Shown one piece after another: positions 25,326 through 32,261 of a DNA stretch of 32,261 nt. Within the stretch, counting starts at the first letter, position 1; each line of letters begins with the position of its first letter. Source of the stretch: an uncultured Clostridia bacterium (lineage in GTDB: Bacteria; Bacillota; Clostridia; Lachnospirales; Anaerotignaceae); the NCBI GenBank assembly GCA_944384265.1, contig CALWSR010000036.1, positions 1-32,261 on the forward strand, written 5' to 3'. Below the pieces are notes generated by a model. The model ran no database searches, was not told where the DNA came from, and saw nothing but the letters and a program-made list of their open reading frames with translations. Both the position numbers and the translations under genes were made by a program.

Positions 25326-25676
25326 ACTCTTTCCTCCTCCATGCTTTTATGATTCTGCTGCCCTTTATAACCTGCCATTTTTCATTCCATACAAACCGCA
25401 TATTGTTTTTCATCTGTTTTTATATCAATCACTTTTAAAACAGCCAAAAGCCCTTGCTTCTTTTTTCTATATGCAAAATGCTTTCATACATTTTTCAATC
25501 TGTGTCACTTTACCTTCAAAAACAAACCATATTCTTCATTAGTACTATTTTCAAAAATATAACTTCAGCTTATGCCTTTTTTCAAACCATAATCAAATCT
25601 GCTTTTCTCTCATCCTTCCCATTTGTTTATATATGTATCTTGCATACCCTTTTTCCATCAAAAGCTTTTCTCCTTT
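25326..25676. other. Gene-free gap inside the tail operon
   Basis: The minus strand here holds only short broken frames: a 21-codon one at 25658-25593 with an AAAGGAG site (starts MEKGYARYIY), and an 18-codon one starting MYESILHIEK, whose first four residues match the xkdT N-terminus. These look like decayed or filler DNA. No terminator or promoter is clear. Confidence 0.5.
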
Positions 25677-26084
25677 TCAAATATCCACCTGTCTTTGTAC
25701 ATCCAACACACCGAAAATAGTATGTACCCGAAAATTTACCTCCAAGCTTCCTTTTTCCCCGCCAAATGTAAAATCTGTCACAGCCTTGATTCTGTCATCA
25801 GCCAGCAATGCTTCTTCAATTCTTTTTTTCAATTCAGGTATCACATAGCTTTTTGCTCTGCCAAATAAATCAGATAGCTCCATACCATATTCCCAGTTAT
25901 AAATTTCATATTGATATCTTTCTGTAAACAATATTTTAAATACAGCCTGCTTCATTGCCTCCAAATCCTCCACCGTTCCGGAAACAATTTCTTTTTCCTG
26001 CTGTACACGATAGGTCAATGAAGGAATTCTTTGTATCACCACATTTTCTGTCAGTTTGCTTTCTGTATCAGGAATCAGCTTCAT
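25677..26084 (-). CDS. xkdS: Phage tail protein XkdS-like (DUF2634, gp25-like)
   Basis: The 135-aa protein fits DUF2634: the PSLTYRVQQEKEIVSGTVEDLEAMKQAVFKILFTERYQYEIYNWEYGMEL core with the conserved ERYQYxIYxWxYG, then LIGR-like LFGRAKSYVIPELKKRIEEALL. This corresponds to the baseplate wedge initiator (gp25/W) of contractile tails. It overlaps xkdR by 17 nt, so the two are tightly coupled. Confidence 0.93.
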   Translation of the reverse strand: MKLIPDTESKLTENVVIQRIPSLTYRVQQEKEIVSGTVEDLEAMKQAVFKILFTERYQYEIYNWEYGMELSDLFGRAKSYVIPELKKRIEEALLADDRIKAVTDFTFGGEKGSLEVNFRVHTIFGVLDVQRQVDI

Positions 26085-26421
26085 TCTCTGCCTCCATTTC
26101 TTCTCCCACTCTGTCTAGCACAACATATCTTTGTCCTCCTGTCATTTTCATCAATATCACTCTTTCCCCCTTTTTCAGTTCCTGCTCCGCTATGATTTCA
26201 TAGGCTCCCCAAGGGTCACTGCTGCCTTTTTCTCTCATCAAAAAGCTTTCGTAATGCCTTGTCACATTTCTGGATAATATCAAAAAATTTTCTGTCAATT
26301 CCAGCTTTTGCTCCAGCATAATTTTCAATGGCTCAACTTCCGTCACAGTTCCATAACAAATATCCGCCAGATTTTCCTGTTGCAGCACATCATAAGCCAA
26401 CAATTTCACTGCCTCCAACAT
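26068..26421 (-). CDS. xkdR: Phage protein XkdR-like (DUF2577)
   Basis: The 117-aa protein matches DUF2577: CYGTVTEVEPLKIMLEQKLELTENFLILSRNVT, then KKGERVILMKMTGGQRYVVLDRVG. The family sits between the gpD-like XkdQ and gp25-like XkdS in PBSX-type tails and is predicted to be an OB-like baseplate hub or spike component. AAGGAAG precedes the start. Here it follows the Gln-rich gene rather than xkdQ. Confidence 0.92.
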   Translation of the reverse strand: MLEAVKLLAYDVLQQENLADICYGTVTEVEPLKIMLEQKLELTENFLILSRNVTRHYESFLMREKGSSDPWGAYEIIAEQELKKGERVILMKMTGGQRYVVLDRVGEEMEAENEADS

Positions 26422-26438
26422 ATTTTTTTCACTTCCTT

Positions 26439-27458
26439 TTATATTTTTCCTCCATGCATTTTTCTGCTTCTTTGTCTTTGCTCCAGCAATTTCTCTGTCA
26501 TGTCATATAACAATGTATCCATATCTATTTTTGTTTCCTGCAAAGGCACTGCTCTATTTTGTTTTGTAGTATCTAATATATAGCTGTCATATTTTTTTTG
26601 AATATCATGCTGCTTTTTTGCTTCATAATGGGATTGTCCTTGCAGCTGTTCTATCTGTATCATTTGTTTTTCTTTTTGCCAAATATTTTCCAATGCATCA
26701 TAAGGCTCCCATACACTTTGATTTTGCAAATATATATTTTTGGTGTTTTCCATATTTTCATACCATTTCTGTTTTTCATGTATGGTGTCAAAAAAATGGT
26801 ATTTTTGTGTTTGCAGTATTTCCTGTATATCATTTCCTTCCAAAAAACGCTTTTTCTCTTCTTTGATTCTATTTTCATTCCACTGCCAAAAATTGATTTT
26901 GGTATTGCGCTCCAAAATTTCCTTTTCCTGCAAAAGCATTTTTTGTTGTTCTATGACTGTATTTTCCAGTATTTGATTTTCTTTTGCGTCATGTTGCTCT
27001 CGGCGTTGTTTTTCATACAAACTGCTTTTTTGTATTTCTTGATTTTGTTTCCTATCATCTATCCATATTTTTTTTGTTTGATAAAGCACATTTTTATTTT
27101 TTTCTGTCCATAATGCTTTGTTTTGCTGTTGTTGCCTTTGTGTTATAAAAATAGTTTGCTGCTGTTTTTCTTTTTGTTGTTTTATCTCTTGCTGTTGTTT
27201 TTCTTTTTGTTGTTTTATCTCTTGCTGTTGTTTTTCCCATTTCCAAATAGGATTTTGGTTATCATCCGTCTTTATTTTTTTTAAAACAGGCTCGTCTTTT
27301 TTTTCTTCCTGTAAAAAAGATATCTCTTCTTCTCTTTTTGGAATCCACCAAATTCCCTTTTGTTTTTGTTCTTTTTCAAAAAATGCTTTCCAAAACCAAT
27401 TCTCTTTTGCAAAAAACACTTTTCTGTAAAAGAAAAGCAATGCCTCTTCTTTTTTCAA
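26439..27458 (-). CDS. Gln/Lys-rich coiled-coil-like protein in the tail operon (339 aa)
   Basis: Starts on TTG 27458 behind GAAGGTGA, immediately after the -1-frame end of the second XkdN. It is extremely rich in Gln, Lys and Glu with scattered Trp, predicted long helices, and has no membrane segment. Residues about 76-105 carry an 11-residue repeat QQQEIKQQKEK encoded by a perfect 33-bp DNA repeat. The N-terminus (FYRKVFFAKENWFWKAFF) is aromatic; the C-terminus ends in a helical TLLYDMTEKLLEQRQRS segment. Position after a frameshifting tail chaperone is that of a tape-measure gene, but it is short, hydrophilic and unlike known tape measures, which usually have hydrophobic parts. I do not recognise the family. 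Tape-measure or hub accessory roles are guesses. Confidence 0.75.
   Translation of the reverse strand: MKKEEALLFFYRKVFFAKENWFWKAFFEKEQKQKGIWWIPKREEEISFLQEEKKDEPVLKKIKTDDNQNPIWKWEKQQQEIKQQKEKQQQEIKQQKEKQQQTIFITQRQQQQNKALWTEKNKNVLYQTKKIWIDDRKQNQEIQKSSLYEKQRREQHDAKENQILENTVIEQQKMLLQEKEILERNTKINFWQWNENRIKEEKKRFLEGNDIQEILQTQKYHFFDTIHEKQKWYENMENTKNIYLQNQSVWEPYDALENIWQKEKQMIQIEQLQGQSHYEAKKQHDIQKKYDSYILDTTKQNRAVPLQETKIDMDTLLYDMTEKLLEQRQRSRKMHGGKI
27158..27235. repeat. 33-bp coding tandem repeat
   Basis: Unit tgctgttgtttttcttttt plus gttgttttatctct, present a little over twice (period 33: tttatct at 27181 and 27214). Encodes the QQQEIKQQKEK repeats of the Gln-rich protein. In frame, so copy changes would alter length without breaking it. 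Confidence 0.85.
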
Positions 27459-27464
27459 AAAACA

Positions 27465-27616
27465 TCACCTTCTTTCTTCCAATTCCATTTCAATCACACT
27501 TTCTATAAACATTCTTTCTGCCAAAGATAAATTCACAAACACACTTGGCAGTATATGAAAATGGCGGAGGGCATATCCAGCATAATCTGCCTCTGCTTTG
27601 CCCTCCTTTATGGCTT
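27465..27616 (-). CDS. -1 frameshift extension of the second XkdN
   Basis: Slippery heptamer A-AAA-AAG at 27620-27614, correctly phased with the xkdN frame (GTA AAA AAG) and only two codons before its stop, leads in the -1 frame into 49 open codons (A I K E G K A E A D Y A G Y ... M E L E E R R) ending at TGA 27467-27465. The fused product would be 176 aa. Long-tailed phages commonly make a tail assembly chaperone in short and frameshift-extended forms (lambda gpG/gpGT), with the extended form binding the tape measure. The stretch has no start codon of its own in this frame near the junction, supporting frameshifting rather than separate translation. Confidence 0.75.
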
Positions 27617-27994
27617 TTTTACTTCTTTTTTCAATGCCTCTTTTCTTTGTTGAAATTGATTTTGCTGCTGCACAGCTCCCAACAGTGTCATATATTCCCC
27701 CATGGTCAGCATTTCTTTCAAAAGCTCCTCACCATTGGTGCATTGATAGCTTTCTAAAAGCCCCTTGTCCTCTAAATTGGGCTGCACCACAGAGGCCGCA
27801 CAAAGCCTGCCCCAATATTTTTCTGCGCCCTCCTGCTGTGTTTGTTTTATTTTTTGATGCTCTCTTTCCTTTAATGCTTTTATTTTCCATAATAAAGGCT
27901 TGCCGTCTTTTGACAAAAACCTTTTTGATACTGCAATCTCTTTTTCTTTTGGCAGCTTTTCTTCTCCATATAAAAATGCTTTCAAATCTTCCAT
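27608..27994 (-). CDS. Tail assembly chaperone XkdN-like, second copy
   Basis: The 128-aa protein matches the XkdN family: a short N-terminus MEDLKAFLYGEE, the SKRF motif (23-26) followed by a Trp-containing strand (GKPLLWKIKAL), helical middle, and a C-terminal domain with AASVVQPNLEDKGLLESYQ and LLKEMLTMGEYMTLLGAVQ. It is a paralogue of the XkdN gene at 31035-31391. Its stop is preceded by a slippery sequence giving a -1 extended product. Good site GGGGAGGAAGT. Normally one XkdN lies between the tube gene and the tape measure; here this copy lies after xkdQ and before the Gln-rich gene. Confidence 0.85.
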   Translation of the reverse strand: MEDLKAFLYGEEKLPKEKEIAVSKRFLSKDGKPLLWKIKALKEREHQKIKQTQQEGAEKYWGRLCAASVVQPNLEDKGLLESYQCTNGEELLKEMLTMGEYMTLLGAVQQQNQFQQRKEALKKEVKKP

Positions 27995-28410
27995 ACTTCC
28001 TCCCCATTTCTATTTGTTATATATTTGCTTTTTATAAAGCCATTGATTTTTTCATTCAAATTGGTTTGCTGCAAAATGCTTCCCCTTTTTTTCATCATAA
28101 ATTGCAGCTGCCCATTTTACTGCTCATACATAAATATAAATACAGCATTTCAAAAATATTTATTTTTTAGATGTAATATCCTTTCATCCATTGAATATTT
28201 TTTTCAATGCTTCTAAAATAGTAATCTGTTATATCAACAGATACAATCCTTTTATTTCATAGAGAAATTTACTTTCTTGCAACATCCAATGTCCATTTTT
28301 TTGTTTTTCAAATACTTGCCTCTTTTTTCTCATTTTTCATACCATTCATCATTTTTACACTGCATTGCTGTAACATTTCATTCATTTTGATATGCCGTCA
28401 ATGTAGATAT
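27995..28410. other. AT-rich gene-free stretch between repeat array and second xkdN
   Basis: The minus strand has only short frames (for example 34 codons starting MRKKRQVFEK and 25 codons starting MNEMLQQCSV), with stops in all frames. No hairpin terminator was found. It may be decayed tail-gene or filler DNA. Confidence 0.4.
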
Positions 28411-29442
28411 TTATTTTCCATTTCCCAACCATTTTTTAAAACACTCTAGGCGTTTATCAAACCCCCCCATTTCAGCAAATCCCCTTTTTACCATTTTCCA
28501 CCACGCAAAAGCTTTTGTCATTGCTCCATTCTTATCCACAAATCCGCCTTATGACTTCCATTTCCAAATCTATGGTTACGCCCATTTCTTTATTCCTAAT
28601 CCTTCAGTCCCGACACCAAAGCAGACACAAATTTATTTTCAACCAAATAAAACAGAATATATTTTTTACAAGCTTTTTTAATAAAGTCATTTATTTTCCA
28701 TTTCCCAACCATTTTTTAAAACACTCTAGGCATTTATCAAACACCTCCCATTTCAGCAAAACAGCAAATCCCCTTTTTACCATTTTCCACCACGCAAAAG
28801 TTTTTGTCATTGCTCCATTCTTATCCACAAATCCGCCTTATGACTTCCATTTTCAAATCTATGGTTACGCCCATTTCTTTATTCCTAATCCTTCAGTCCC
28901 GACACCAAAGCAAACACACATTCATTTTCAACCAAATAAAACAGAATGTATTTTTTACAAGCTTTTTTCATAAAGTCATTTATTTTCCATTTCCCAACCA
29001 TTTTTTAAAACACTCTAGGCGTTTATCAAACACCCCCCATTTCAGCAAAACAGCAAATACCCTTTTTACTATTTTCCACCACGCAAAAGCTTTTGTCATT
29101 GCTCCATTCTTATCCACAAATCCGCCTTATGACTTCCATTTCCAAATCTATGGTTACGCCCATTTCTTTATTCCTAATCCTTCAGCCCCGACACCAAAGC
29201 AGACACACATTCATTTTCAACCAAATAAAACAGAATATATTTTTTACAAGCTTTTTTCATAAAGTCATTTATTTTCCATTTCCCAACCATTTTTTAAAAC
29301 ACTCTAGGCATTTATAAAATACCTCCCGTTCCAGCAAAACAGCAAATCCCCTTTTTACTATTTTCCACCACGCAAAAGCTTTTGTCATTGCTCCATTCTT
29401 ATCCACAAATCTGCCTTATGACTTCCATTTTCAAATCTATGG
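28411..29442 (-). repeat. Tandem array reiterating the 3' end of xkdQ
   Basis: Three full units of about 289 bp (280 in the left one) plus a partial fourth that is the genuine xkdQ end. Landmark acactctagg occurs at 28441, 28721, 29010 and 29299. Read on the minus strand each unit contains the last 17-18 codons of xkdQ (...NGSHKADLWIRMEQ and stop), about 120 nt that follow that stop, and a linker of about 110 nt absent from real xkdQ. A 39-codon frame whose ATG overlaps the xkdQ stop (ATGA; starts MTKAFAWWK) is open at 29388-29269, 29099-28980 and 28810-28691, and altered in the leftmost unit by a 9-bp and a 1-bp deletion. The linker holds a 28-codon frame (starts MKKACKKYIL) at 29260-29174 and 28971-28885. 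Units are about 95% alike by eye, so duplication is recent or homogenised. Confidence 0.9.
29269..29388 (-). CDS. Possible 39-aa peptide coupled to xkdQ
   Basis: ATG overlaps the xkdQ stop (ATGA) and runs 39 codons: starts MTKAFAWWKIVKRGF, ends FKKWLGNGK; strongly basic and aromatic. The same frame is open in two of the three further array units. Against coding: differences between units are mostly amino-acid changing, one unit is frameshifted, and GGAG is too close to the ATG to be a normal ribosome site, so only coupled re-initiation would make it. Recorded as a candidate only. Confidence 0.25.
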   Translation of the reverse strand: MTKAFAWWKIVKRGFAVLLEREVFYKCLECFKKWLGNGK

Positions 29443-30359
29443 ATACATCTTTCAACCACAAACATTCCCTTTAGACTAATCTCAGCCAGCTTTGGTATTT
29501 CTACCATAATAGAATTGCCTGCTCTCAAAATAACCTCTCCTGCCATTTGTTTTAATACGAGTATTTTTTTTACACGACATTTTTCTGCCAGCAAAGTATC
29601 TGCTATGGATTTTAAATCATACTGTGTCAATCTATGGTCCACTCTTTGATAATAGAAAAGTCTTCCCCAATTTTTGATTTCCTCTGCCCGCTCCACGCCA
29701 TAGGACAATCGCTCTGTTTCCAGTCTGCCGGCCTGAAAAAGCTGTACTCCATTGTAAGTGTTCTCAGAAATATCTGTTGTATACAAAAAATCCTCTATAC
29801 TGCCATCACATTGCAGCACCACATCTGTTATCATATCCTTTTTTTCTTTTAATGTCAGTCTGCCTCCCTCATCATAAAAAAAGTACTCTCTTCCAATCTC
29901 TTTTTGAGTCAAATCCAGCGCAGTCAATATCATGTCCAAAAGTGTTTGTCCCTCTTCAATTCTTTGAGGAATCTGCCATACACTGTCACAAATCTCTCCT
30001 GTTTCCAGCCCATAATCTCCTGCAATCATTTCTATCAGTTCAGACGCCTTTTTGTTGTAATATACATAGGTGTCTTTGTTTTGTATCATATAAAAAAACT
30101 GGTCATATGCAGTCACTGTAATAATTTGCTCTGCTGTTCTGCTTTTTTTCATAATCCAGCCGCTAAAAAGGAGCTTCTCCCCTGCAAAAAATTGTATTTT
30201 ATTCCCTTCTATAAACTCTGCTGTGCCATCTCTGATAATGGAACAAACCATTTTCCCTGCACTGCTGTCAATGCTGTTTTCAATGGTCACCTCTCCCTCC
30301 AGCAAATTTGTCACATCATATACATTTGTTTTGTTTTCTATCAAAAGCTTTATGTTCAT
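29385..30359 (-). CDS. xkdQ: Phage tail hub protein XkdQ (gpD-like)
   Basis: The 324-aa protein belongs to the XkdQ/late-control gpD group, the hub at the tail tip that carries the spike. Typical segments: GEVTIENSIDSSAGKMVCSIIRD, EGNKIQFFAGEKLLFSGWIMKKSRT, ITVTAYDQFFYMIQNKDTYVYYNKKASELIEMIAGDYGLETG, and LAGEVILRAGNSIMVEIPKLAEISLKGMFVVERCIHRFENGSHKADLWIRMEQ at the end. The start follows the xkdP stop by one base. Its last 18 codons are copied three more times downstream in the repeat array; the gene itself is complete. Confidence 0.93.
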   Translation of the reverse strand: MNIKLLIENKTNVYDVTNLLEGEVTIENSIDSSAGKMVCSIIRDGTAEFIEGNKIQFFAGEKLLFSGWIMKKSRTAEQIITVTAYDQFFYMIQNKDTYVYYNKKASELIEMIAGDYGLETGEICDSVWQIPQRIEEGQTLLDMILTALDLTQKEIGREYFFYDEGGRLTLKEKKDMITDVVLQCDGSIEDFLYTTDISENTYNGVQLFQAGRLETERLSYGVERAEEIKNWGRLFYYQRVDHRLTQYDLKSIADTLLAEKCRVKKILVLKQMAGEVILRAGNSIMVEIPKLAEISLKGMFVVERCIHRFENGSHKADLWIRMEQ

Positions 30360-30360
30360 A

Positions 30361-31026
30361 TCATTCCCCCAAATATAATATTTGTCCTACTTGTATTTTA
30401 TTGGGATTGGCAATGCCATTTTTTTGTGCAATCTCTTTGTACCTGCTTCCGTCCTGGAGCATGGTCTTAGCAATTTTCCAAAGAGAATCTCCTTTTTTCA
30501 CAGTATATGTATTGGGAATTTCCCGTCCTTCCCTTTTTACTCCTGTTTCCTCCAAAACCGTTTGGTGTTGCTGTTGTTTTATGGAATACGCCGTAGCCAT
30601 TATTTTTCTGTACTCCTTTAATTGTATTTCCACCCAAAAATCTCCCTGTTCTCCTCCTCTTTCCAGTACAGTATATTCTTCAAATGAAACCTCCATATTT
30701 CCGCTAAAAAGCTCCTCTTTGTTTGCCAGCTTGCGAAATACAATTAAGTTGACAGGCCTTTTGCTCATTTTGTATTGCCGAAACTGATTTAAAAAAAAGA
30801 TAGGCTGTTGAAATGCCCCCTCCGTTTGTACAAAGCTGTATTGTACTGCCGGCAAAAGTATTTTAAAAGAAAGCCTTCTCAGTCCAATGTCTTTTAATAT
30901 GCTGCCTTCTCCCACATTGGTCAGCTCCACTTTTTTGCTTTCTCCCTTCACCTGTGTCATCAATTCTGCCGGTGCCACCGGAAGCAATATTTGCTGATTA
31001 TTTTGTTTGAAATAAAACCGATACAT
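30361..31026 (-). CDS. xkdP: LysM tail protein XkdP
   Basis: The 221-aa protein has an N-terminal XkdP/gp53-like part (residues 1-150: LPVAPAELMTQVKGESKKVELTNVGEGSILKDIGLRRLSFKILLP) and a C-terminal LysM domain (173-219: YTVKKGDSLWKIAKTML ... NPNKIQVGQILYL). In PBSX-type tails XkdP links the tube end to the baseplate hub. Strong AGGAGG site 5 nt before ATG 31026, directly behind the first XkdN. Confidence 0.95.
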   Translation of the reverse strand: MYRFYFKQNNQQILLPVAPAELMTQVKGESKKVELTNVGEGSILKDIGLRRLSFKILLPAVQYSFVQTEGAFQQPIFFLNQFRQYKMSKRPVNLIVFRKLANKEELFSGNMEVSFEEYTVLERGGEQGDFWVEIQLKEYRKIMATAYSIKQQQHQTVLEETGVKREGREIPNTYTVKKGDSLWKIAKTMLQDGSRYKEIAQKNGIANPNKIQVGQILYLGE

Positions 31027-31034
31027 ATTTCCTC

Positions 31035-31391
31035 CTAAATCAAATTAATTTCCTCCACTGCCTCTTTCAATGCTTCATATTCCCCTGCCGTTACCATCTC
31101 CAGTAGCAATGCTTCCTTCCCTGCCACATGGTAGCTGTTTTGCAGCTGTACATTGTTTAAATCAGGAAAAACAACACTTTCTGCTAACACCATTGTTTCA
31201 TAATATTTTTCTGTATGCTTTGCTGTCCTTGTCATTGTTCTGCATTTTTTTAATATTTCTTCATTTTCTTTTTGACTCAGCGGCCTGATTTCCCATGCTA
31301 TTTCATTTCCTTCCTCATCTAAAAACCTTTTAGAAATCACCACTTTTTTATTTTGGATTTCTATTCTGTTTTCTTTATAAAATTCCTTCAT
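31035..31391 (-). CDS. xkdN: Tail assembly chaperone XkdN-like, first copy
   Basis: Start placed at ATG 31391, because GGGAGGG lies 5 nt upstream; upstream Mets would add eight residues without a site. The 118-aa protein has SKRF at 20-23, EEGNEIAWEIRPLS, a helical middle (EEILKKCRTMTR) and the C-terminal VVFPDLNNVQLQNSYHVAGKEALLLEMVTAGEYEALKEAV, all XkdN family features shared with the second copy. It has no slippery heptamer at its end. It is followed after 8 nt by xkdP, so the tape-measure gene that normally sits between them is absent here. Confidence 0.88.
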   Translation of the reverse strand: MKEFYKENRIEIQNKKVVISKRFLDEEGNEIAWEIRPLSQKENEEILKKCRTMTRTAKHTEKYYETMVLAESVVFPDLNNVQLQNSYHVAGKEALLLEMVTAGEYEALKEAVEEINLI

Positions 31392-31654
31392 AAATCCCTC
31401 CCAATATTTCATCAAATTTTGCTGTCTTTCTATAAAGCCTCATTTTTGTATTGCAATTTCATAGATTTTATTGTCAAATCATAAAATAAAAAATATATTT
31501 ATCATTGCAATCATTTTTTATCATTGCTGTTTTTTCATTTCTTTTCAAAAATCAATTTGATTTATTTTCATTTCTCCACATCCCACCACATTTTATTTCT
31601 TAAAAGTATATTTTAAAAGCAGCTCTTTTCTGTATTTCAAAATATCCCTTTCCC
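31392..31654. other. AT-rich gap before the right-hand repeat array
   Basis: No open frame with a ribosome site on either strand and no clear hairpin. It separates the first xkdN from the repeated DNA. Confidence 0.4.
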
Positions 31655-32261
31655 CAACACCTTATTTTAGAGCCACTCTCCACATTCCCCCAGCATACTC
31701 TTTTTCCTCTACCCATCCCTTTTCACATTTTTCCCTTTATTTTCAAAAAACCTGTTATATTTACTGCCCATATCCTCATCTCTTTTTATCATCTCATCCA
31801 CTCTATCCCATTTTCCCAAGCTTTTTTTCCTGCTCCATCATATCAACACAGATATCTCCTTCCCTTTTCCCCCACCTCTTTTTAGAGCCACTCTCCACAT
31901 TCCCCCAGCACACCCTTTTTCCTCTATCCATCCCTTTTCACATTTTCCCCTTTATTTTCAAAAAATATGTTATGTTCACTGCCCATATCCTCATCTCTTT
32001 TTATCATCTCATCCACTTTATCCCATTTCCCTAAGCTTTTTCTTTCCTGCTCCATCATATCAATGCAGATATCTCCTTCCCTTTTCCCCCACCTCTTTTT
32101 AGAGCCACTTTCCACATTCCCCCAGCATACTCTTTTTCCTCTACCCATCCCTTTTCACATTTTTCCCTTTATTTTCAAAAAACCTGTTATGTTCACTGCC
32201 CATATCCTCATCTCTTTTTATCATCTCATCCACTTTATCCCATTTCCCTAAGCTTTTTCTT
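31655..32261 (-). repeat. Tandem array of about 216-bp units, cut by the window edge
   Basis: Landmark agagccac at 31669, 31884 and 32101 gives unit lengths of 215 and 217 bp; the third copy runs off the right end. The plus strand is nearly all pyrimidine between landmarks. On the minus strand a frame in each unit ends ...NVKRDG or similar and its stop (TAG) overlaps the ATG of the next frame (GATGGGTAG), giving a chain of stop-start overlaps. One 74-codon frame is complete (32148-31924); the next is shortened to 42 codons by a 2-bp net change. The array's relation to the gene on its right cannot be seen. Confidence 0.9.
31924..32148 (-). CDS. Possible 74-aa repeat-encoded ORF
   Basis: Frame starting MGRGKRVCWGNVESGSK and ending ENKGENVKRDG, highly charged with no known domain. 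Its ATG overlaps the previous stop and an AAGGAG lies inside the unit 13 nt before an internal ATG-ATG (MMEQERKSLG), which would give a 40-residue form instead. Neighbouring unit frames are of different length, so coding is uncertain. Confidence 0.25.
   Translation of the reverse strand: MGRGKRVCWGNVESGSKKRWGKREGDICIDMMEQERKSLGKWDKVDEMIKRDEDMGSEHNIFFENKGENVKRDG

Noticed and set aside
26598..27113. 171-codon hydrophobic plus-strand frame opposite the Gln-rich gene
   Set aside because: It is the antisense of Gln/Lys codons, which read as Phe/Leu/Cys; no ribosome site, and the neighbouring genes are all on the minus strand.
28515..29317. Long overlapping plus-strand open frames in the xkdQ repeat array
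   Set aside because: They begin at TTG without ribosome sites, lie antisense to the xkdQ end, and exist three times only because the unit repeats; 289 is not a multiple of three, so they are in different frames.
28411..29442. CRISPR array
   Set aside because: Units are about 289 bp and alike throughout, with no short repeats separated by unique spacers and no cas genes.
28411..29442. Diversity-generating retroelement template/variable repeats
   Set aside because: No reverse transcriptase nearby, and differences between units are not concentrated at adenines.

Overview
The window looks like a low-G+C Gram-positive chromosome from the Clostridia, probably a Lachnospirales/Anaerotignum-like anaerobe. 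The reasons are the AT-rich DNA, strong AGGAGG-type ribosome sites, the relA-dtd-hemZ-hisS order, HemZ, a YtrA-type GntR regulator with its ABC transporter, and a PBSX-type (xkd) tail module. No rRNA, tRNA or CRISPR array was recognised. Taxonomy is inference from gene content.

Left part (1-7025): two small lipoprotein genes on the minus strand (the first cut by the window edge and carrying an Ala-Gln-Pro repeat tail); a 477-residue protein with a possible beta-propeller and a C-terminal coiled coil; then on the plus strand a promoter, a 40-codon leader ORF, a terminator-like hairpin with a competing antiterminator helix, and mgtE (Mg2+ channel). bioY (biotin uptake) converges on mgtE at a shared terminator. 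A GntR repressor gene with a near-perfect operator over its own promoter heads a three-gene ABC exporter operon.

Middle (7087-22265): minus-strand housekeeping and redox genes (a flavodoxin-like protein, a C_GCAxxG_C_C protein, an RseC-like protein, a small membrane protein, an AI-2E family transporter, pepD), a structured intergenic stretch that may be a non-coding RNA, the operon relA-dtd-hemZ-hisS (stringent response, D-aminoacyl-tRNA proofreading, haem-type chemistry, His-tRNA charging), and a lipoprotein glycosidase. Then a plus-strand operon: TtcA-like tRNA thiolase, tyrosine recombinase, CoA-type NUDIX hydrolase and GNAT acetyltransferase, closed by a clear terminator.

Right part (22755-32261): all minus strand, a serine recombinase followed upstream by a contractile phage-tail module related to PBSX xkdN-xkdU: XkdN, LysM-XkdP, XkdQ, a second XkdN, a Gln/Lys-rich coiled-coil-like protein, XkdR, XkdS, XkdT and XkdU. 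It is unusual. No tape measure lies between XkdN and XkdP. The second XkdN ends on a textbook A-AAA-AAG slippery heptamer leading into a 49-codon -1-frame extension. No tail-fibre gene is visible. The operon is interrupted by long AT-rich gaps and by two tandem arrays: about 289-bp units that reiterate the 3' end of xkdQ plus its downstream DNA (28411-29442), and about 216-bp units running off the right edge (31655-32261). These arrays, the frameshift site, and the mgtE leader peptide/attenuator are the most interesting signals.
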